From assembly GCF_021390545.1 (NCBI RefSeq), contig NZ_JAJUWR010000017.1:62001-126000 (forward strand): DNA of 64,000 nt. Reading direction: 5' to 3'. Below are positions 37,424 through 47,400 of this stretch, piece by piece. Positions within the stretch are counted from its first letter, which is position 1. Every line of letters begins with the position of its first letter. The position numbers were made by a program, and so were the translations under genes. Source of the stretch: Algoriphagus sp. AGSA1 (lineage in GTDB: Bacteria > Bacteroidota > Bacteroidia > Cytophagales > Cyclobacteriaceae). Below the pieces are notes generated by a model that saw only the letters and a program-made list of their open reading frames with translations, was not told the DNA's origin and made no database searches.

Positions 37424-38251
37424 ATGCAGGTATCAATTATAGGTTTAGGGTGGATTGGCTTGCCCCTGGCAAGACTACTTCAGGAAGATGGGTACGAAGT
37501 AGTGGGTAGCACCACCACTGCGGATAAACAAGCAGACCTAAAGCAGCAAGGAATCAATGCTATCCATTTTTCTTTAGTGCCATTTCCACAGGGAAAAGGA
37601 TTTCAGGAACTGTTTTCTTGTGAAGTGCTGGTCATCAATATCCCACCCCGCAGTAGAACTACAGACGGTAGCTTCTATCTGGAGCAGCTCAAATTTCTCC
37701 AAAGCATGGTGGAGCAGTCTGGAATCCAAAAAGTGATCTTTGTGTCCAGTACAGGGGTATATCCTGAAGTAGCCCGTGATGAAGCATATCGGGAAGATGA
37801 TTTGGTAACTGGGGAAAACACCGGAAATATCACACAATTTAAAGGAGAAGAAATATTCCGTGGATTAAAAAACCTGACAATTGTCCGTTTTGGAGGGCTG
37901 CTGGGGGATAACAGGATACCTGGAAAGTATGTGGCGGGAAAAGAAGGCGTGACGGGGCATACCCGAGTAAATTTCATTTATAGGAATGATGCAGCCAGAC
38001 TACTCCATTGGGTTATTAAAAAGGAGCTGTGGAATGAGACGTTCAATGGGGTAGCGCCTATCCATACCCTCAGAAAGGATGTTTACGAAAAGAACACTGC
38101 AGACCTAGGCCTCCTACCGCCGACAAGCTATGTACCTGTTAAAGAGGAAAAAAACCGCTTGGTTTCGGGGGATAAAATCTGTCAATCAGGTTTTCGCTTT
38201 GACTTTCCAGATCCACTGGATTTCCCTTATTCTCTGGCAGAATCAATGTAA
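37424..38251 (+). CDS. NAD(P)-binding epimerase/reductase-like protein (YeeZ type)
   Basis: 275 residues from the ATG at 37424; longer in-frame versions would run back through the terminator and the hydroxylase gene. The Rossmann GxGxxG (IIGLGWIGLPLARLL) opens the protein. VFVSSTGVYPE and a downstream NFIYRNDAARLLHWVI segment match SDR-type, atypical NAD-dependent epimerase/YeeZ-like proteins. The classical YxxxK is not obvious, so catalytic activity is uncertain. Its 3' end overlaps the convergent csaA-like gene by 9 bp. Confidence 0.78.
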   Translation: MQVSIIGLGWIGLPLARLLQEDGYEVVGSTTTADKQADLKQQGINAIHFSLVPFPQGKGFQELFSCEVLVINIPPRSRTTDGSFYLEQLKFLQSMVEQSGIQKVIFVSSTGVYPEVARDEAYREDDLVTGENTGNITQFKGEEIFRGLKNLTIVRFGGLLGDNRIPGKYVAGKEGVTGHTRVNFIYRNDAARLLHWVIKKELWNETFNGVAPIHTLRKDVYEKNTADLGLLPPTSYVPVKEEKNRLVSGDKICQSGFRFDFPDPLDFPYSLAESM

Positions 38252-38581
38252 TTTGGATCCATTTGGTACAGGTTTTTCCATGGTCGCAAGTACAATTCCC
38301 CCCTCTTTGGATTCGAATCCAGTAATCAAAATCTCAGACATAAAATCCGCAATCTGACGGGGAGCAAAATTACATACGCATATAACTTGCCTACCGATTA
38401 ACTCCTCGGGTTGATAAAGTACAGTAAGCTGTGCAGAGGACTTTTTCACCCCTAAAGCTTCTCCCAGATCCACCCAAATTTTATAGGCAGGTTTACGGGC
38501 TTTTTCGAACGGTTCGGCCTTTATTATTGTCCCCGCACGCAATTCTATTTTGTCGAAATCTTTGTAATCAATCGTTTGCAT
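38243..38581 (-). CDS. CsaA-type tRNA-binding domain protein
   Basis: 112 residues forming a single OB-fold EMAP/Trbp111 domain: FDKIELRAGTIIKAEPFEKARKPAYKIWVDLG and QVICVCNFAPRQIADFMSEILITG. CsaA homologues bind tRNA and have been reported to act as chaperones in protein export. Full family length, with start ATG at 38581. It is divergent from the next small secreted protein. Confidence 0.88.
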   Translation of the reverse strand: MQTIDYKDFDKIELRAGTIIKAEPFEKARKPAYKIWVDLGEALGVKKSSAQLTVLYQPEELIGRQVICVCNFAPRQIADFMSEILITGFESKEGGIVLATMEKPVPNGSKLH

Positions 38582-38657
38582 AGAAAATTTTTTTCTTAAT
38601 TTTAGGAATCTTTTACAAAACCCTATCGTAAAAGATTAAAGGTATTCTATTTCTACC

Positions 38658-39011
38658 ATGATTTCACAAACTAGCTTTTCTTTTAGAAAACTCACTGTTT
38701 TCAGCATCGCTGTCCTTGGCTTTTGTCTATGGGCGGGAAATTCTATGGCTCAGAGCGAACACGAAGAATCTGAAATGGAACAAGAATTGCCCTCAGACAA
38801 GCCTTTCATAGAAGGTTCCTCTGATTTTCATGATGTACCAAACCAAGATCTCACCGCCGCGGGAAGTACTACAGTGGCACCATCAGCTAAACCTACCCCC
38901 CAGAAAAAGGTGCCCCAGGTAGCAGGCGAAGGAAAAAAGCCTGAGCCGAATACTTCGACACTGTCTTTTAATATTTTCCTCTACATCGTGGATAAGTTCA
39001 AAGCAGACTAA
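38658..39011 (+). CDS. Small secreted protein of unknown function
   Basis: 117 residues. A signal peptide (about 1-32, ending AGNSMAQ) precedes an acidic segment (SEHEESEMEQELPSD), a proline/lysine-rich stretch (AKPTPQKKVPQ) and a short hydrophobic C-terminal tail (LSFNIFLYIVDKFKAD). It looks like a lineage-restricted, largely disordered secreted or periplasmic protein. A strong terminator follows. No family recognised. Confidence 0.65.
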   Translation: MISQTSFSFRKLTVFSIAVLGFCLWAGNSMAQSEHEESEMEQELPSDKPFIEGSSDFHDVPNQDLTAAGSTTVAPSAKPTPQKKVPQVAGEGKKPEPNTSTLSFNIFLYIVDKFKAD

Positions 39012-39031
39012 GTGAGCGCATAATCAAAAAT

Positions 39032-39064
39032 AAAAAAAGAGAGGGCACGTACCTCTCTTTTTTT
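39032..39064. terminator. Bidirectional terminator
   Basis: A-tract, stem AGAGAGG / CCTCTCT with loop GCACGTA, then T-tract. It lies between the stop of the plus-strand small protein (39011) and the stop of the minus-strand HisA-like gene (39067) and can serve both. Confidence 0.85.
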
Positions 39065-39066
39065 GG

Positions 39067-39801
39067 TCAAGCTTCTGCCAAAAATTTCTTCAAATCACTA
39101 AGGCTGATCATCCCTTCGTAATAGGCTCTGCCAAAAACCGAGGCAGATACGCCCATATCTTTTAACCTCCGGAAATCATCAATTCCCCTGACACCGCCGC
39201 TTGCTGCCAAGTTGATATCAGGGAATTTATCCCTGATAGACTGGAATAATGTAAAATTGGGTCCTTCCATAACCCCATCTCTTGAGATATCTGAACATTT
39301 AAGGTATTTCAATCCCCGTTGATAGAAGAAGTCAATATGGTCAAACAGGTCAATTTCTGTTTTTTTAAGCCATCCTTTTATTTTTATTTTATTGTCAACG
39401 GGATTGATATCGGCAGCTAGATTGATTTTCTCACGACCATAAGAAAGTAAAAACTGTGCAAATCGCTCCGGATGATTGGCCGCTACAGAACTTGCAGTAA
39501 CTGTAGCCGCGCCGAATTCAAAGCATTTGATCACATCGCCATCCGTAGATACCCCCCCGGTAAAATCCACTTTCAGCTCGGTGTAACCGGTGATGGTCTC
39601 CAATATATGATAGTTTTTTGGCTCTCCTCTGCGCGCGCCATCCAGATCTACCAGATGCAGTCGTTGAATTCCTATGGATTCAAAAGCCTGGGCAATTTCC
39701 AATGGGTTATTGGAAATCACTTCCTCCGTAGCAAAATCACCTCTTTTTAGTCGGACACATTTGCCATTGATCAGCCAGATAGAAGGAATAATTTCAAACA
39801 T
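39067..39801 (-). CDS. HisA-like TIM-barrel protein with altered active site
   Basis: 244 residues from the ATG at 39801 (a GTG lies one codon upstream). It aligns along its length with HisA (ProFAR isomerase), with the phosphate-binding loops ASGGVRGIDDF and VFGRAYYEG and the second catalytic Asp171 in CSDISRDG. The first catalytic Asp, expected in the IPAIDLIDGK motif, is Trp9 here (IPSIWLINGK, codon TGG). The GGG of the first phosphate loop reads FTGGVS. No other his gene is nearby. It is therefore probably a paralogue with another function, not the pathway enzyme. Confidence 0.75.
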   Translation of the reverse strand: MFEIIPSIWLINGKCVRLKRGDFATEEVISNNPLEIAQAFESIGIQRLHLVDLDGARRGEPKNYHILETITGYTELKVDFTGGVSTDGDVIKCFEFGAATVTASSVAANHPERFAQFLLSYGREKINLAADINPVDNKIKIKGWLKKTEIDLFDHIDFFYQRGLKYLKCSDISRDGVMEGPNFTLFQSIRDKFPDINLAASGGVRGIDDFRRLKDMGVSASVFGRAYYEGMISLSDLKKFLAEA

Positions 39802-39943
39802 CACTTAATTTCTTGTTAAATATTTTGACTTGTGCTTCAGCTCGAAGAAAATACCCAGTATCTCGTCAAAGCTTTACCAATATGCAAATCTTTTGCTAAA
39901 CTGACTACTTTTAATGGCGGGTAAAAGTGCCAACATAGTAATT

Positions 39944-40978
39944 TCAATACTTCAATTTAGCTATTTTCCCTTTAGTTCCAGATGCCCAGACAGCCCCACC
40001 TGCATGGCCTAGCATCACTGCATGGAATCCTTCTTCTGAAAAGGGTTGCCAGGTGATGCCGCCATCCTTGGAGAAATCCGAGCCCGAAGGCCCCACAGCG
40101 ATCAGCCATTTTTGCTGCGGAAAGTAAACGGTACCGGATCGATATCCTCCCGGTCCCGCCTGGGGTTTTGTCCATTCCTTTTTGTCTAAAACAAATATAC
40201 CTGAATTACCTTCCTGTAGCTCTTCCTGAAGGTAATCTCCTCCTACTGCCACAATTTCCCCATTTCCCATGCTTGTAATGGAAAATATACCTTGGGAGGA
40301 TTCTCCTTGGATAAGAGGTGCTCTGAATTTTTCCCAAGTAGTGCCCATATCATTGGAATAATGAAGATTTGACTCCTTGCCTCCTGTTGCAAGCCAGAGT
40401 TGACTACCTATAGCCAATAGTGAGGTTGCGCTGGCCGCAAAAGCCGCCTCCCCTTCCACGGCTCCGGGAAGGGAATCCAAAGGATACCAGCTTTCCCCTT
40501 GATTTACAGTCTGGAGAATTGTCCACTTTCCTTCAAAAGGATCACCAATGACAAATCCGTGGTTTTGGGAAGAAAAGCTGATGCCATCCAAAAAAGCAAA
40601 TTCATTCTCCTGGTGCTTCAGCTTCCAAGTCTTTCCACCATCGGCCGTCTTGTAAATCACCGCAGGTTGTCCCGCAGAAACAGCTACGGCTGTGAGCGCA
40701 TCAAAAGCATGTATGGATCTAAAATCTACTGTATCCAATCCGTTTATGACTCCGTGGTCCCAGCTTTTACCGGCGTCAATAGTCCGAAGCCAGGTTCCAT
40801 TGCTTCCACTTGCCCAAACGATTTCATCTGTCAATGGGGACAATCCCCTAAGAGAGGCAGCTACAGGAGTTTCCAGAATTTCCCAGCCAAGTGGTTTTTC
40901 GGAGAGGCTCTCCTCGGATTTTTTGCAGGAAAAAAGCGCTACCAATACTGATAGCGCCAAAAGTTTACTTTTGAACAT
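39944..40978 (-). CDS. YCF48/BNR-repeat lipoprotein
   Basis: 344 residues. Lipobox in LSVLVALFSCKKSE (Cys about residue 18). The mature part is a beta-propeller built from repeats with Asp-box-like motifs: AGKSWDHG, GGKTWKLK, GESWYPL, GTTWEKF and GITWQPF. In cyanobacteria YCF48 helps photosystem II assembly; bacteroidotal homologues with the same fold have unknown, probably binding, roles. A much longer protein of this type lies at 54111. Its neighbours give no functional hint. Confidence 0.78.
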   Translation of the reverse strand: MFKSKLLALSVLVALFSCKKSEESLSEKPLGWEILETPVAASLRGLSPLTDEIVWASGSNGTWLRTIDAGKSWDHGVINGLDTVDFRSIHAFDALTAVAVSAGQPAVIYKTADGGKTWKLKHQENEFAFLDGISFSSQNHGFVIGDPFEGKWTILQTVNQGESWYPLDSLPGAVEGEAAFAASATSLLAIGSQLWLATGGKESNLHYSNDMGTTWEKFRAPLIQGESSQGIFSITSMGNGEIVAVGGDYLQEELQEGNSGIFVLDKKEWTKPQAGPGGYRSGTVYFPQQKWLIAVGPSGSDFSKDGGITWQPFSEEGFHAVMLGHAGGAVWASGTKGKIAKLKY

Positions 40979-41164
40979 ATTATATATACTTAGTGATTAT
41001 CCGCAATGATGCCAGTAGCCATATTTTCTTTGCTTTATTAGATGCTTGCCTGCCGATAGACGGGGAAGACAGGAGACAGAAGAGACCTTGGCGCTAGTGT
41101 TTTCCGAATCCTATGATGCTTTTATTTTTTTACAGGCAGAAAAGCGGATATACTTATACTTAAA

Positions 41165-42076
41165 TCAAACTATGTCAACTTTTCTATAAGCCTGGATCAA
41201 TGCTTTTTCCCCATCTATTCCAGGGGAGGCGTTTCCATGCTCCATTCCCATGACGCCCTTGAAGCCTTTTTCATGGATGTATTTGAATACATTGCTATAA
41301 TTGATTTCTCCTGTTCCAGGTTCCTTTCTCCCCGGGTTATCGCCGATTTGTATATAGGCTATCTCTTCCCAGGTTTTTTCCATGGTGGCAATCAGGTTTC
41401 CCTCGTTGCGCTGCATGTGATAGATGTCGTAAAGGATCTTGCAGGCTGGGCTATCTACTGCCTTGCAGATCATGTACGACTGATCCGCATGACGAAGGAA
41501 AAGATCCGGATTGTCGCTTAGCGGCTCCATAACCATGACTAGCCCTTCTTTCTCCAGTATTTCCGCTCCGCGCTTATAAGCTTCAATCACATTTCCGGTC
41601 TGCACTCCCATGGGAAGATTTCTCTCGAAATATCCGGGAACCACGGTCATCCATTTTGCCCCGACACGCTTGGCTACTTCCACGGATTTTTTGCAGGTGT
41701 CCACAAAAAGGTCTTCATGCTCTTTCTTGCCAGTAGTGAGGGAGGTTTTCCAATTTTCTCCTCCATCGATGACAAACACGCCCATTCTCATTCCCAAAGA
41801 CTCAAGGGTTTTGCCGATGAGAGTCTGTTCTTCAACAGATCTTCCGAGCATACCATTGTCCTCCAACGACCTAAACCCCTGATCTGCCATAAACTTCAGC
41901 TCATCCACAATCCCACCTGGAGCGGAATTCCTGAACATTCCGAAATGCGGCGCAAAATCCATGTTAAAGGTAGGTTCAGCTTTGCCTGCTGCAAAAGAAG
42001 GCATGCTCATAGCTCCTGAAACTCCCAATAGGGTGCTTCCTAAGCCAATTTTCTTGATAAATCCTCTTCTCTCCAT
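41165..42076 (-). CDS. Sugar phosphate isomerase/epimerase-type TIM-barrel protein (Tat signal)
   Basis: 303 residues. Tat signal MERRGFIKKIGLG...PSFAA (about 1-30). The xylose-isomerase-like TIM barrel (AP endonuclease family 2 fold) resembles hydroxypyruvate isomerase: WMTVVPGYFE, LVMEPLSDN, LYDIYHMQ and EINYSNVFKYIHEKGFKGVMGMEHG carry the Glu/Asp/His metal ligands. It is the last gene of the SusC/D-linked operon, 2 bp after a Gfo/Idh/MocA oxidoreductase. In Bacteroidota such pairs act on oxidised sugars; that link is inferred here. Confidence 0.83.
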   Translation of the reverse strand: MERRGFIKKIGLGSTLLGVSGAMSMPSFAAGKAEPTFNMDFAPHFGMFRNSAPGGIVDELKFMADQGFRSLEDNGMLGRSVEEQTLIGKTLESLGMRMGVFVIDGGENWKTSLTTGKKEHEDLFVDTCKKSVEVAKRVGAKWMTVVPGYFERNLPMGVQTGNVIEAYKRGAEILEKEGLVMVMEPLSDNPDLFLRHADQSYMICKAVDSPACKILYDIYHMQRNEGNLIATMEKTWEEIAYIQIGDNPGRKEPGTGEINYSNVFKYIHEKGFKGVMGMEHGNASPGIDGEKALIQAYRKVDIV

Positions 42077-42078
42077 GA

Positions 42079-43392
42079 CTAGATCACTTTGGTTTTGCCA
42101 GGAATAGCATGTGGGTAATAACCGTCGTCACCAGGCAACACTTTAGGCATGGCATCCCAGGCCAAAGTCTCAGGCATCAGGTCAATCTGGCCATTCAGAG
42201 CTTCGTCCCACGTCAATGGCTTGCCTGAATACGTGGCATACCTGCCCATGATTGCTGTCATGGTACTTTTAGCGGCATTTTCGGCATCAGCATACTTGTA
42301 TTCTCCATTGACTATAGCTTCCCAAAGCAGGTCGTGTTCTACCTGGTAAGGATTCGGCTGGTTTTTGCGGTCATGATCATAGAGCATATTTCCTTTCCAG
42401 TCTTTTAGGATACCGTGGTTACCCGCACTTAAGAAAGCGGTTCCCTTGGTTCCCTGGAAGCTTTCATCCACTCTGTTCTGCGCACCGGGGAAGTGACGGC
42501 ATTCGCTGTGAATCACAGATCCATCTTCATAGGTGAAGGTTAAGACGTGATGGTCATAAATCTCCCCATGTTCTTTTCCCGTTCTCACCAGGCGTCCTCC
42601 AGTTCCTTCAGCTTTCACCGGATAGCCTTTTTTTACCCAGTTTGCAATATCGATGTTGTGGACGTGTTGCTCATTAATATGGTCTCCACATAGCCAGTTG
42701 AAGTAGTACCAGTTGCGCATTTGATACTCCATCTCTGTCTGGCCTGGCTGGCGCTCCCGTACCCATACGCCCCCATCATTCCAATATACCTGGCCATTTA
42801 TGATGTCCCCTATCTCTCCGTCATGGATACGCTTGATGGTTTCTATGTAGTTTGGCTGGTAATGTCTCTGAAGGCCTACGACCACATTCAGCTTTTTCGC
42901 CTTCGCTTCCTCAGCGGCTTTCAGCACTTTTCTGATACCGGCGGCGTCCACGGCTACAGGTTTTTCCATAAACACCTGCTTGCCCTGCTTCACCGCTTCT
43001 TCGAAATGCATAGGACGGAAACCTGGAGGTGTAGCCAATATGACCACATCAGCAGCTGCAATCGCTTGCTTGTACCCGTCAAAACCGATAAACTTCATTT
43101 CTTCCGAAACTGCGATTTTCTCCGCACCATATTTTCCTGAGAGGGCATCGTAGCTATTGTCCAGGCGATCGCGAAACGCATCTACCATGGCTACCAGTTT
43201 GATGTTGTGGCCTGTTTCAAATGCTTGGAAAGCAGCACCGGTTCCACGGCCACCACAGCCTATCAGTGCAAGTTTCAGTTCATTTGCAGGAGCAGCATAG
43301 GCACCTGGTAATACAAATGGGGAGGTGATCAGTCCGCCTGTGACCAGTGCGGAGGTTTTGATAAAATCCCGGCGGGAGTTTTCGAGTTTCAT
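42079..43392 (-). CDS. Gfo/Idh/MocA family oxidoreductase (Tat signal)
   Basis: 437 residues. Tat signal LENSRRDFIKTSALVTGGLI (the twin Arg lie near residue 6). Rossmann domain with LKLALIGCGGRGTGAA and the conserved EKPVAVD (Lys of the EKP motif). The C-terminal alpha/beta domain (MRNWYYFNWLCGDHINEQHVHNIDIANW) is typical of the large periplasmic, Tat-exported NAD(P)-dependent members found in Bacteroidota and Planctomycetes. It probably carries a tightly bound nucleotide and reduces or oxidises a sugar. Its neighbours are the TIM-barrel isomerase and an FGE-fold protein. Confidence 0.87.
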   Translation of the reverse strand: MKLENSRRDFIKTSALVTGGLITSPFVLPGAYAAPANELKLALIGCGGRGTGAAFQAFETGHNIKLVAMVDAFRDRLDNSYDALSGKYGAEKIAVSEEMKFIGFDGYKQAIAAADVVILATPPGFRPMHFEEAVKQGKQVFMEKPVAVDAAGIRKVLKAAEEAKAKKLNVVVGLQRHYQPNYIETIKRIHDGEIGDIINGQVYWNDGGVWVRERQPGQTEMEYQMRNWYYFNWLCGDHINEQHVHNIDIANWVKKGYPVKAEGTGGRLVRTGKEHGEIYDHHVLTFTYEDGSVIHSECRHFPGAQNRVDESFQGTKGTAFLSAGNHGILKDWKGNMLYDHDRKNQPNPYQVEHDLLWEAIVNGEYKYADAENAAKSTMTAIMGRYATYSGKPLTWDEALNGQIDLMPETLAWDAMPKVLPGDDGYYPHAIPGKTKVI

Positions 43393-43411
43393 ATATATGG
43401 TTATTTAAGGT

Positions 43412-44365
43412 TTAATAATCGGTAATGGGTTTAGTCTGGTAATAGGCTAAAATCTCCTCCTTACTTGGTGGGTTTAAAGGACGCACCAGCCTCATGCCCA
43501 AAAATGGAGCTTCAGGAAACCACCATTGGCTTTTTGGTATTTGAGGATCTATTCTCTTCCAGTCGGCGGAACTTACAAATCGTTTTGCAGAGCTTATTTC
43601 TACTCCTGGAGTATCATAGCTGCCCCCTCTTACCACTCTAGGGTATAGCTTAGAAGCAGGGTTCACAGGGTTTTCTTTTGGAGAACTGGCGTAAAACCCC
43701 GGATCATATAGATCGGAAGTCCATTCCAGTACGTTGCCATAGATATCGTAAAGCCCCCAAGGGTTTGGTTTCTTTTTGCCAATAGGTTGGGTAGATTCTC
43801 CTGAATTTTCTTTTATCCAGGCATATTCAGTGAGCTGCTCTGGACTATCCCCAAAGAAATACTCTGTATCAGTACCTGCCCGGGCAGCATATTCCCACTC
43901 TGCTTCTGTAGGAAGTCTATAGAAAACCCCTGTTTTCAGGTATAGCCAGTGACAGTACTGTATAGCCCCATACTGTGTCATTCCTATGGCCGGTTTGTTT
44001 TCCTTCCCCATGCCAAATGTCATATCCAAGTAAGGAATACTTGGTCGGGATAGACCATCCACTACTTCTCCTAGAGGTCCCTCTGAAATTGCCAATTCAT
44101 AATTCTTATCCAAAAACATTTCAAATGAGTCCCAGGTCACTTCGTGCGTGCCCATCCAAAATGCGTCGATTTTCACTTCGTGCTTGGGCTTGGTATCCTC
44201 CTCCAGATCTGAGCCCATGCGAAATGAACCTGCGGGGATAGGTACCATCCCGAATGAAACGGCTGTTCCAGGGATATTTTGGGTATAGGCTTCAAAAGCA
44301 AGATCTTTGCTGGAATCAAAGCTGGTGAGCATAAGCAAACCCGCAGCTATATACTTCAAGGTCAT
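43412..44365 (-). CDS. SUMF1/FGE-fold protein lacking the catalytic cysteines
   Basis: 317 residues. The formylglycine-generating enzyme fold is evident: VPIPAGSFRMGSDLEEDTKPKHEV, FWMGTHEVTWDSFEMFL, RLPTEAEWEYAARAGT, NPWGLYDIYGNVLEWTSDLY and VVRGGSYDTPGVEISSAKR. In true FGE the RGGS region is followed by two catalytic Cys. Here it reads RGGSYDTPGVEISSAKR with none, so it is unlikely to make formylglycine. No sulfatase is in the window. The N-terminus may be a signal peptide. It lies between the VCBS protein and the oxidoreductase and may have a structural, binding or C-type-lectin-like role. Confidence 0.8.
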   Translation of the reverse strand: MTLKYIAAGLLMLTSFDSSKDLAFEAYTQNIPGTAVSFGMVPIPAGSFRMGSDLEEDTKPKHEVKIDAFWMGTHEVTWDSFEMFLDKNYELAISEGPLGEVVDGLSRPSIPYLDMTFGMGKENKPAIGMTQYGAIQYCHWLYLKTGVFYRLPTEAEWEYAARAGTDTEYFFGDSPEQLTEYAWIKENSGESTQPIGKKKPNPWGLYDIYGNVLEWTSDLYDPGFYASSPKENPVNPASKLYPRVVRGGSYDTPGVEISSAKRFVSSADWKRIDPQIPKSQWWFPEAPFLGMRLVRPLNPPSKEEILAYYQTKPITDY

Positions 44366-44411
44366 AGGTAATATAGAGGTTTATTGTAAATCGTCAATAT
44401 AGTTCGAACTT

Positions 44412-47400
44412 TTAATTTTCTGCTAATCTTTTTGATGATTGGACAGAGTATAATTTAACTTGGTGATCCTGGGAAAAGATGTAAATCCTGTCCTTAACAG
44501 AGGATATTTTACGCACTTTATCTGTTTTATTTAGACCTGTGATTGCTTTTGGGGCATGTGTGAACCCACCCTGTCCATCCCCTAGAAGTACGACACCATG
44601 GTTTGCATCATATTTTCCAAAGTACAGCTTGCCATAATCAATGTTTCCTCCCATTATTACATCCAAATGGCCATCTCCATTGATATCTACTGCCTCAACG
44701 GCATAAACAGGAGAAACTTGGGCTTGGATGGGCAGAGGTTTGGGTTTGAATTTACCTTCTTTATTTCTCACAAAATAAGTAGTCTCTAAATTGGTAATAG
44801 GGATACTCTGAGCCCCATTCCGCTCTGCGGTAGTAAACAGCTCATCCATGGTTACATTAGCAAAGGACTTAAAGTCCAGATATCTCCTTTTTAGAAAATT
44901 AACCTGACCCAGAATCTCGTCCCGGCTGGCCGCAGGGTATTTTTTACCTTGAATATAATATCCCAGAAAGGCATCCATTGACCCATTAGAATCAAAATCT
45001 TTATAAAGTATCTCTGCAGGCTGGGCGCTACTGGCTTTGATTTGGGAATTCAAGCCTAGATTGCCAGCCATCAGTTCTACGTGCCCGTCGCCATCCCAAT
45101 CAGCTACATGTAGATCATTCCACAGCCCATATTCATGAGTATCAAAAAAGCGAAGAGTAGCCTCACTCCATTGCCCCATCTCATAAGCAAAGATCTGGAT
45201 AGGCATAGCCTCGCCTACCACAACCAACTCTGGAGTACCGTCATTATCCAAGTCATATACAGCAGAGTCTGTCAACATCCCCAGATTAACCAGCGTTGGG
45301 GCAAGTTCCTTGGTCCGATCTGAAAAGTTGCCCATACCATCATTGATCAGGATTCTACCTCCTGGAGAAGTTGGAAATTGCCCGGGATTGACCCTGCCAC
45401 CTACAAATAAATCAAGGTGTCCATCAAAGTTAAAATCTCCCGAAACCACTGTCCCGGTAGGGAAATTCCCAGATGGGACAGCCCCCTCCTTCAAGGAAAA
45501 ATTTCCCTTTCCATCATTTAAATATAAACGATCTGCAAGGACCTCCTCTCCCAGGTTAAAATCATAAACACCACCACTGGCCACATAGAGATCCACATGC
45601 CCATCCCCATTGGCGTCAAAAGCCAATGCATCTGTGTCCTCAGAAAGCCGCGCAGATAGAAAAGCTGTAGAATCCGGTCTGGAAAAGTTGTTTTTAGAAT
45701 CCTGAAACCGAATAGTGGCACTTACACCGGCTCCGGAACCCAGAAAAAGATCCATCCTGCCGTTACCGTTAAAGTCTGCCAAGACCATCGCTTTTCCATT
45801 TCCTGAGATAGGGTTGATCAAAAGCGGTTGTCGTTTGTAATCATTTATGGATCGAGGGGCACTATTCCTCACAGTTGCCAATTCTGCCAGATATGGTGTG
45901 GAAGATGCTGGTTTCCTATCGGTATTGACAGTACTTTCCTTCTGGTCTAGCCGTAGCAACTGATTTGCGGGCAAGTCGTAAGTTTTACTGATTTGTCCAC
46001 CTGGCCAGAGTACTGTCAAGGAATCTATCCGCTCATGGCTTCCTATCCCAAAATGGAGGATCGGGGAAATTGATGATTGATATCCTCTGTAGGGATTCTG
46101 CTCCAGTACTTGCTGGCTTCCAGCAATGTTCAGGATAACTTTTGCTCCCAAGGCGGCTGTGTTTTGATTTTGGCCTTGAAGCTGCACTTTTAGATAATTC
46201 GAACTGTCAGACTGAGATGAAAGATTTTCATAGATAAATGCTGGGGAATTAATATTGTTGACAATCAGATCAAGGTCACCATCATTATCCAGATCACTAT
46301 AGGCCGCACCATTGCTATTTGCAGGGTGATCAATTCCCCAGGAAGCTGTCATGCTTTTGAACGTTAGATCTTTGTTGTTTTGGAAAATGTAGTTGGTGAG
46401 GTTAGAAGAAGGCATGTTCTTCACCATATTCAGTAGGTCCTCACGCTTGAGTTTGCCACCTGAAGTTCGCACGTAATTGTCCATATATTTCAAAAAGTCC
46501 TGATTGTTGTAATCTCTCAGGTAGCCGTTGGTGATAAAGAGGTCTTTCCAGCCGTCATTGTCAAAATCCGCAAAAAGTGATGCCCAGCTCCAATCCGTAT
46601 TGGAAACGCCTGCCAACTGGCCGATCTCCTGAAATGTACCGTCTCCGGAATTTACATGCAGCATGTTTCGCATGTATTGGTGATGAAAACCTCTTGCTAC
46701 ATTCAGTTCAAACAGTTCGAAATTATCAGGGGCAAGCAGGAGTTTCTGTCTTTCATTGCCTTCAGGAAGCATATCCAGGGTGAAAATATCCGGTAAGCCA
46801 TCATTGTTGTAATCCGCAATATCATTTCCCATGGAAAAATGGGAGGTATGTCCCATGCGCTCATGGATTTCATCTCTGAAAGTGCCGTCTTTCTGATTGA
46901 TATAGAGGTAATCCGGCATGGAGTAGTCATTGCCGATGTATATATCTGGCCAGCCATCTTGATTGATATCTGCCACGGCTATTCCCAACCCATAAGAAAG
47001 GCTAGAGCTGGAAATACCTGCCTGTTGTGTTATCTCCACAAATTTTCCATTCCGGTTCTCGAAGAGCTGTGAGCCGGCTTCGTGCTTTTGGGCTAGTAAG
47101 GCTTGGGTCAAATTCACATCCTGATTCTGTATGGATTGGGTATTATGGTTGAGTAAAAAAAGATCCAGGTCTCCATCCAGGTCAAAGTCAAAAAAACTCG
47201 CTGAAGTAGAGGGAGCACTGGAATCTATGCCATATTCGGCAGCCATTTCTTTAAATAACGGGATTCCGTTTTCATCATTTCCCTGATTTACAAAAAGCTC
47301 ATTCCTACGCTTTTCTGAGGGCATATTACCGGAATAACAGAGGTAGATGTCCAATCTATTATCCCCGTTGATATCGACAAAGACCACTCCGGTCTTCCAG

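Noticed and set aside
39067..39801. Annotation as the histidine-pathway enzyme HisA
   Set aside because: The first catalytic Asp is Trp and there are no other his genes nearby, so the gene symbol is withheld.
40499..40951. Plus-strand 150-codon frame
   Set aside because: Antisense to the YCF48-type lipoprotein; no domain recognised.
43412..44365. Annotation as an active formylglycine-generating enzyme
   Set aside because: Both catalytic cysteines are missing and there is no sulfatase in the window.
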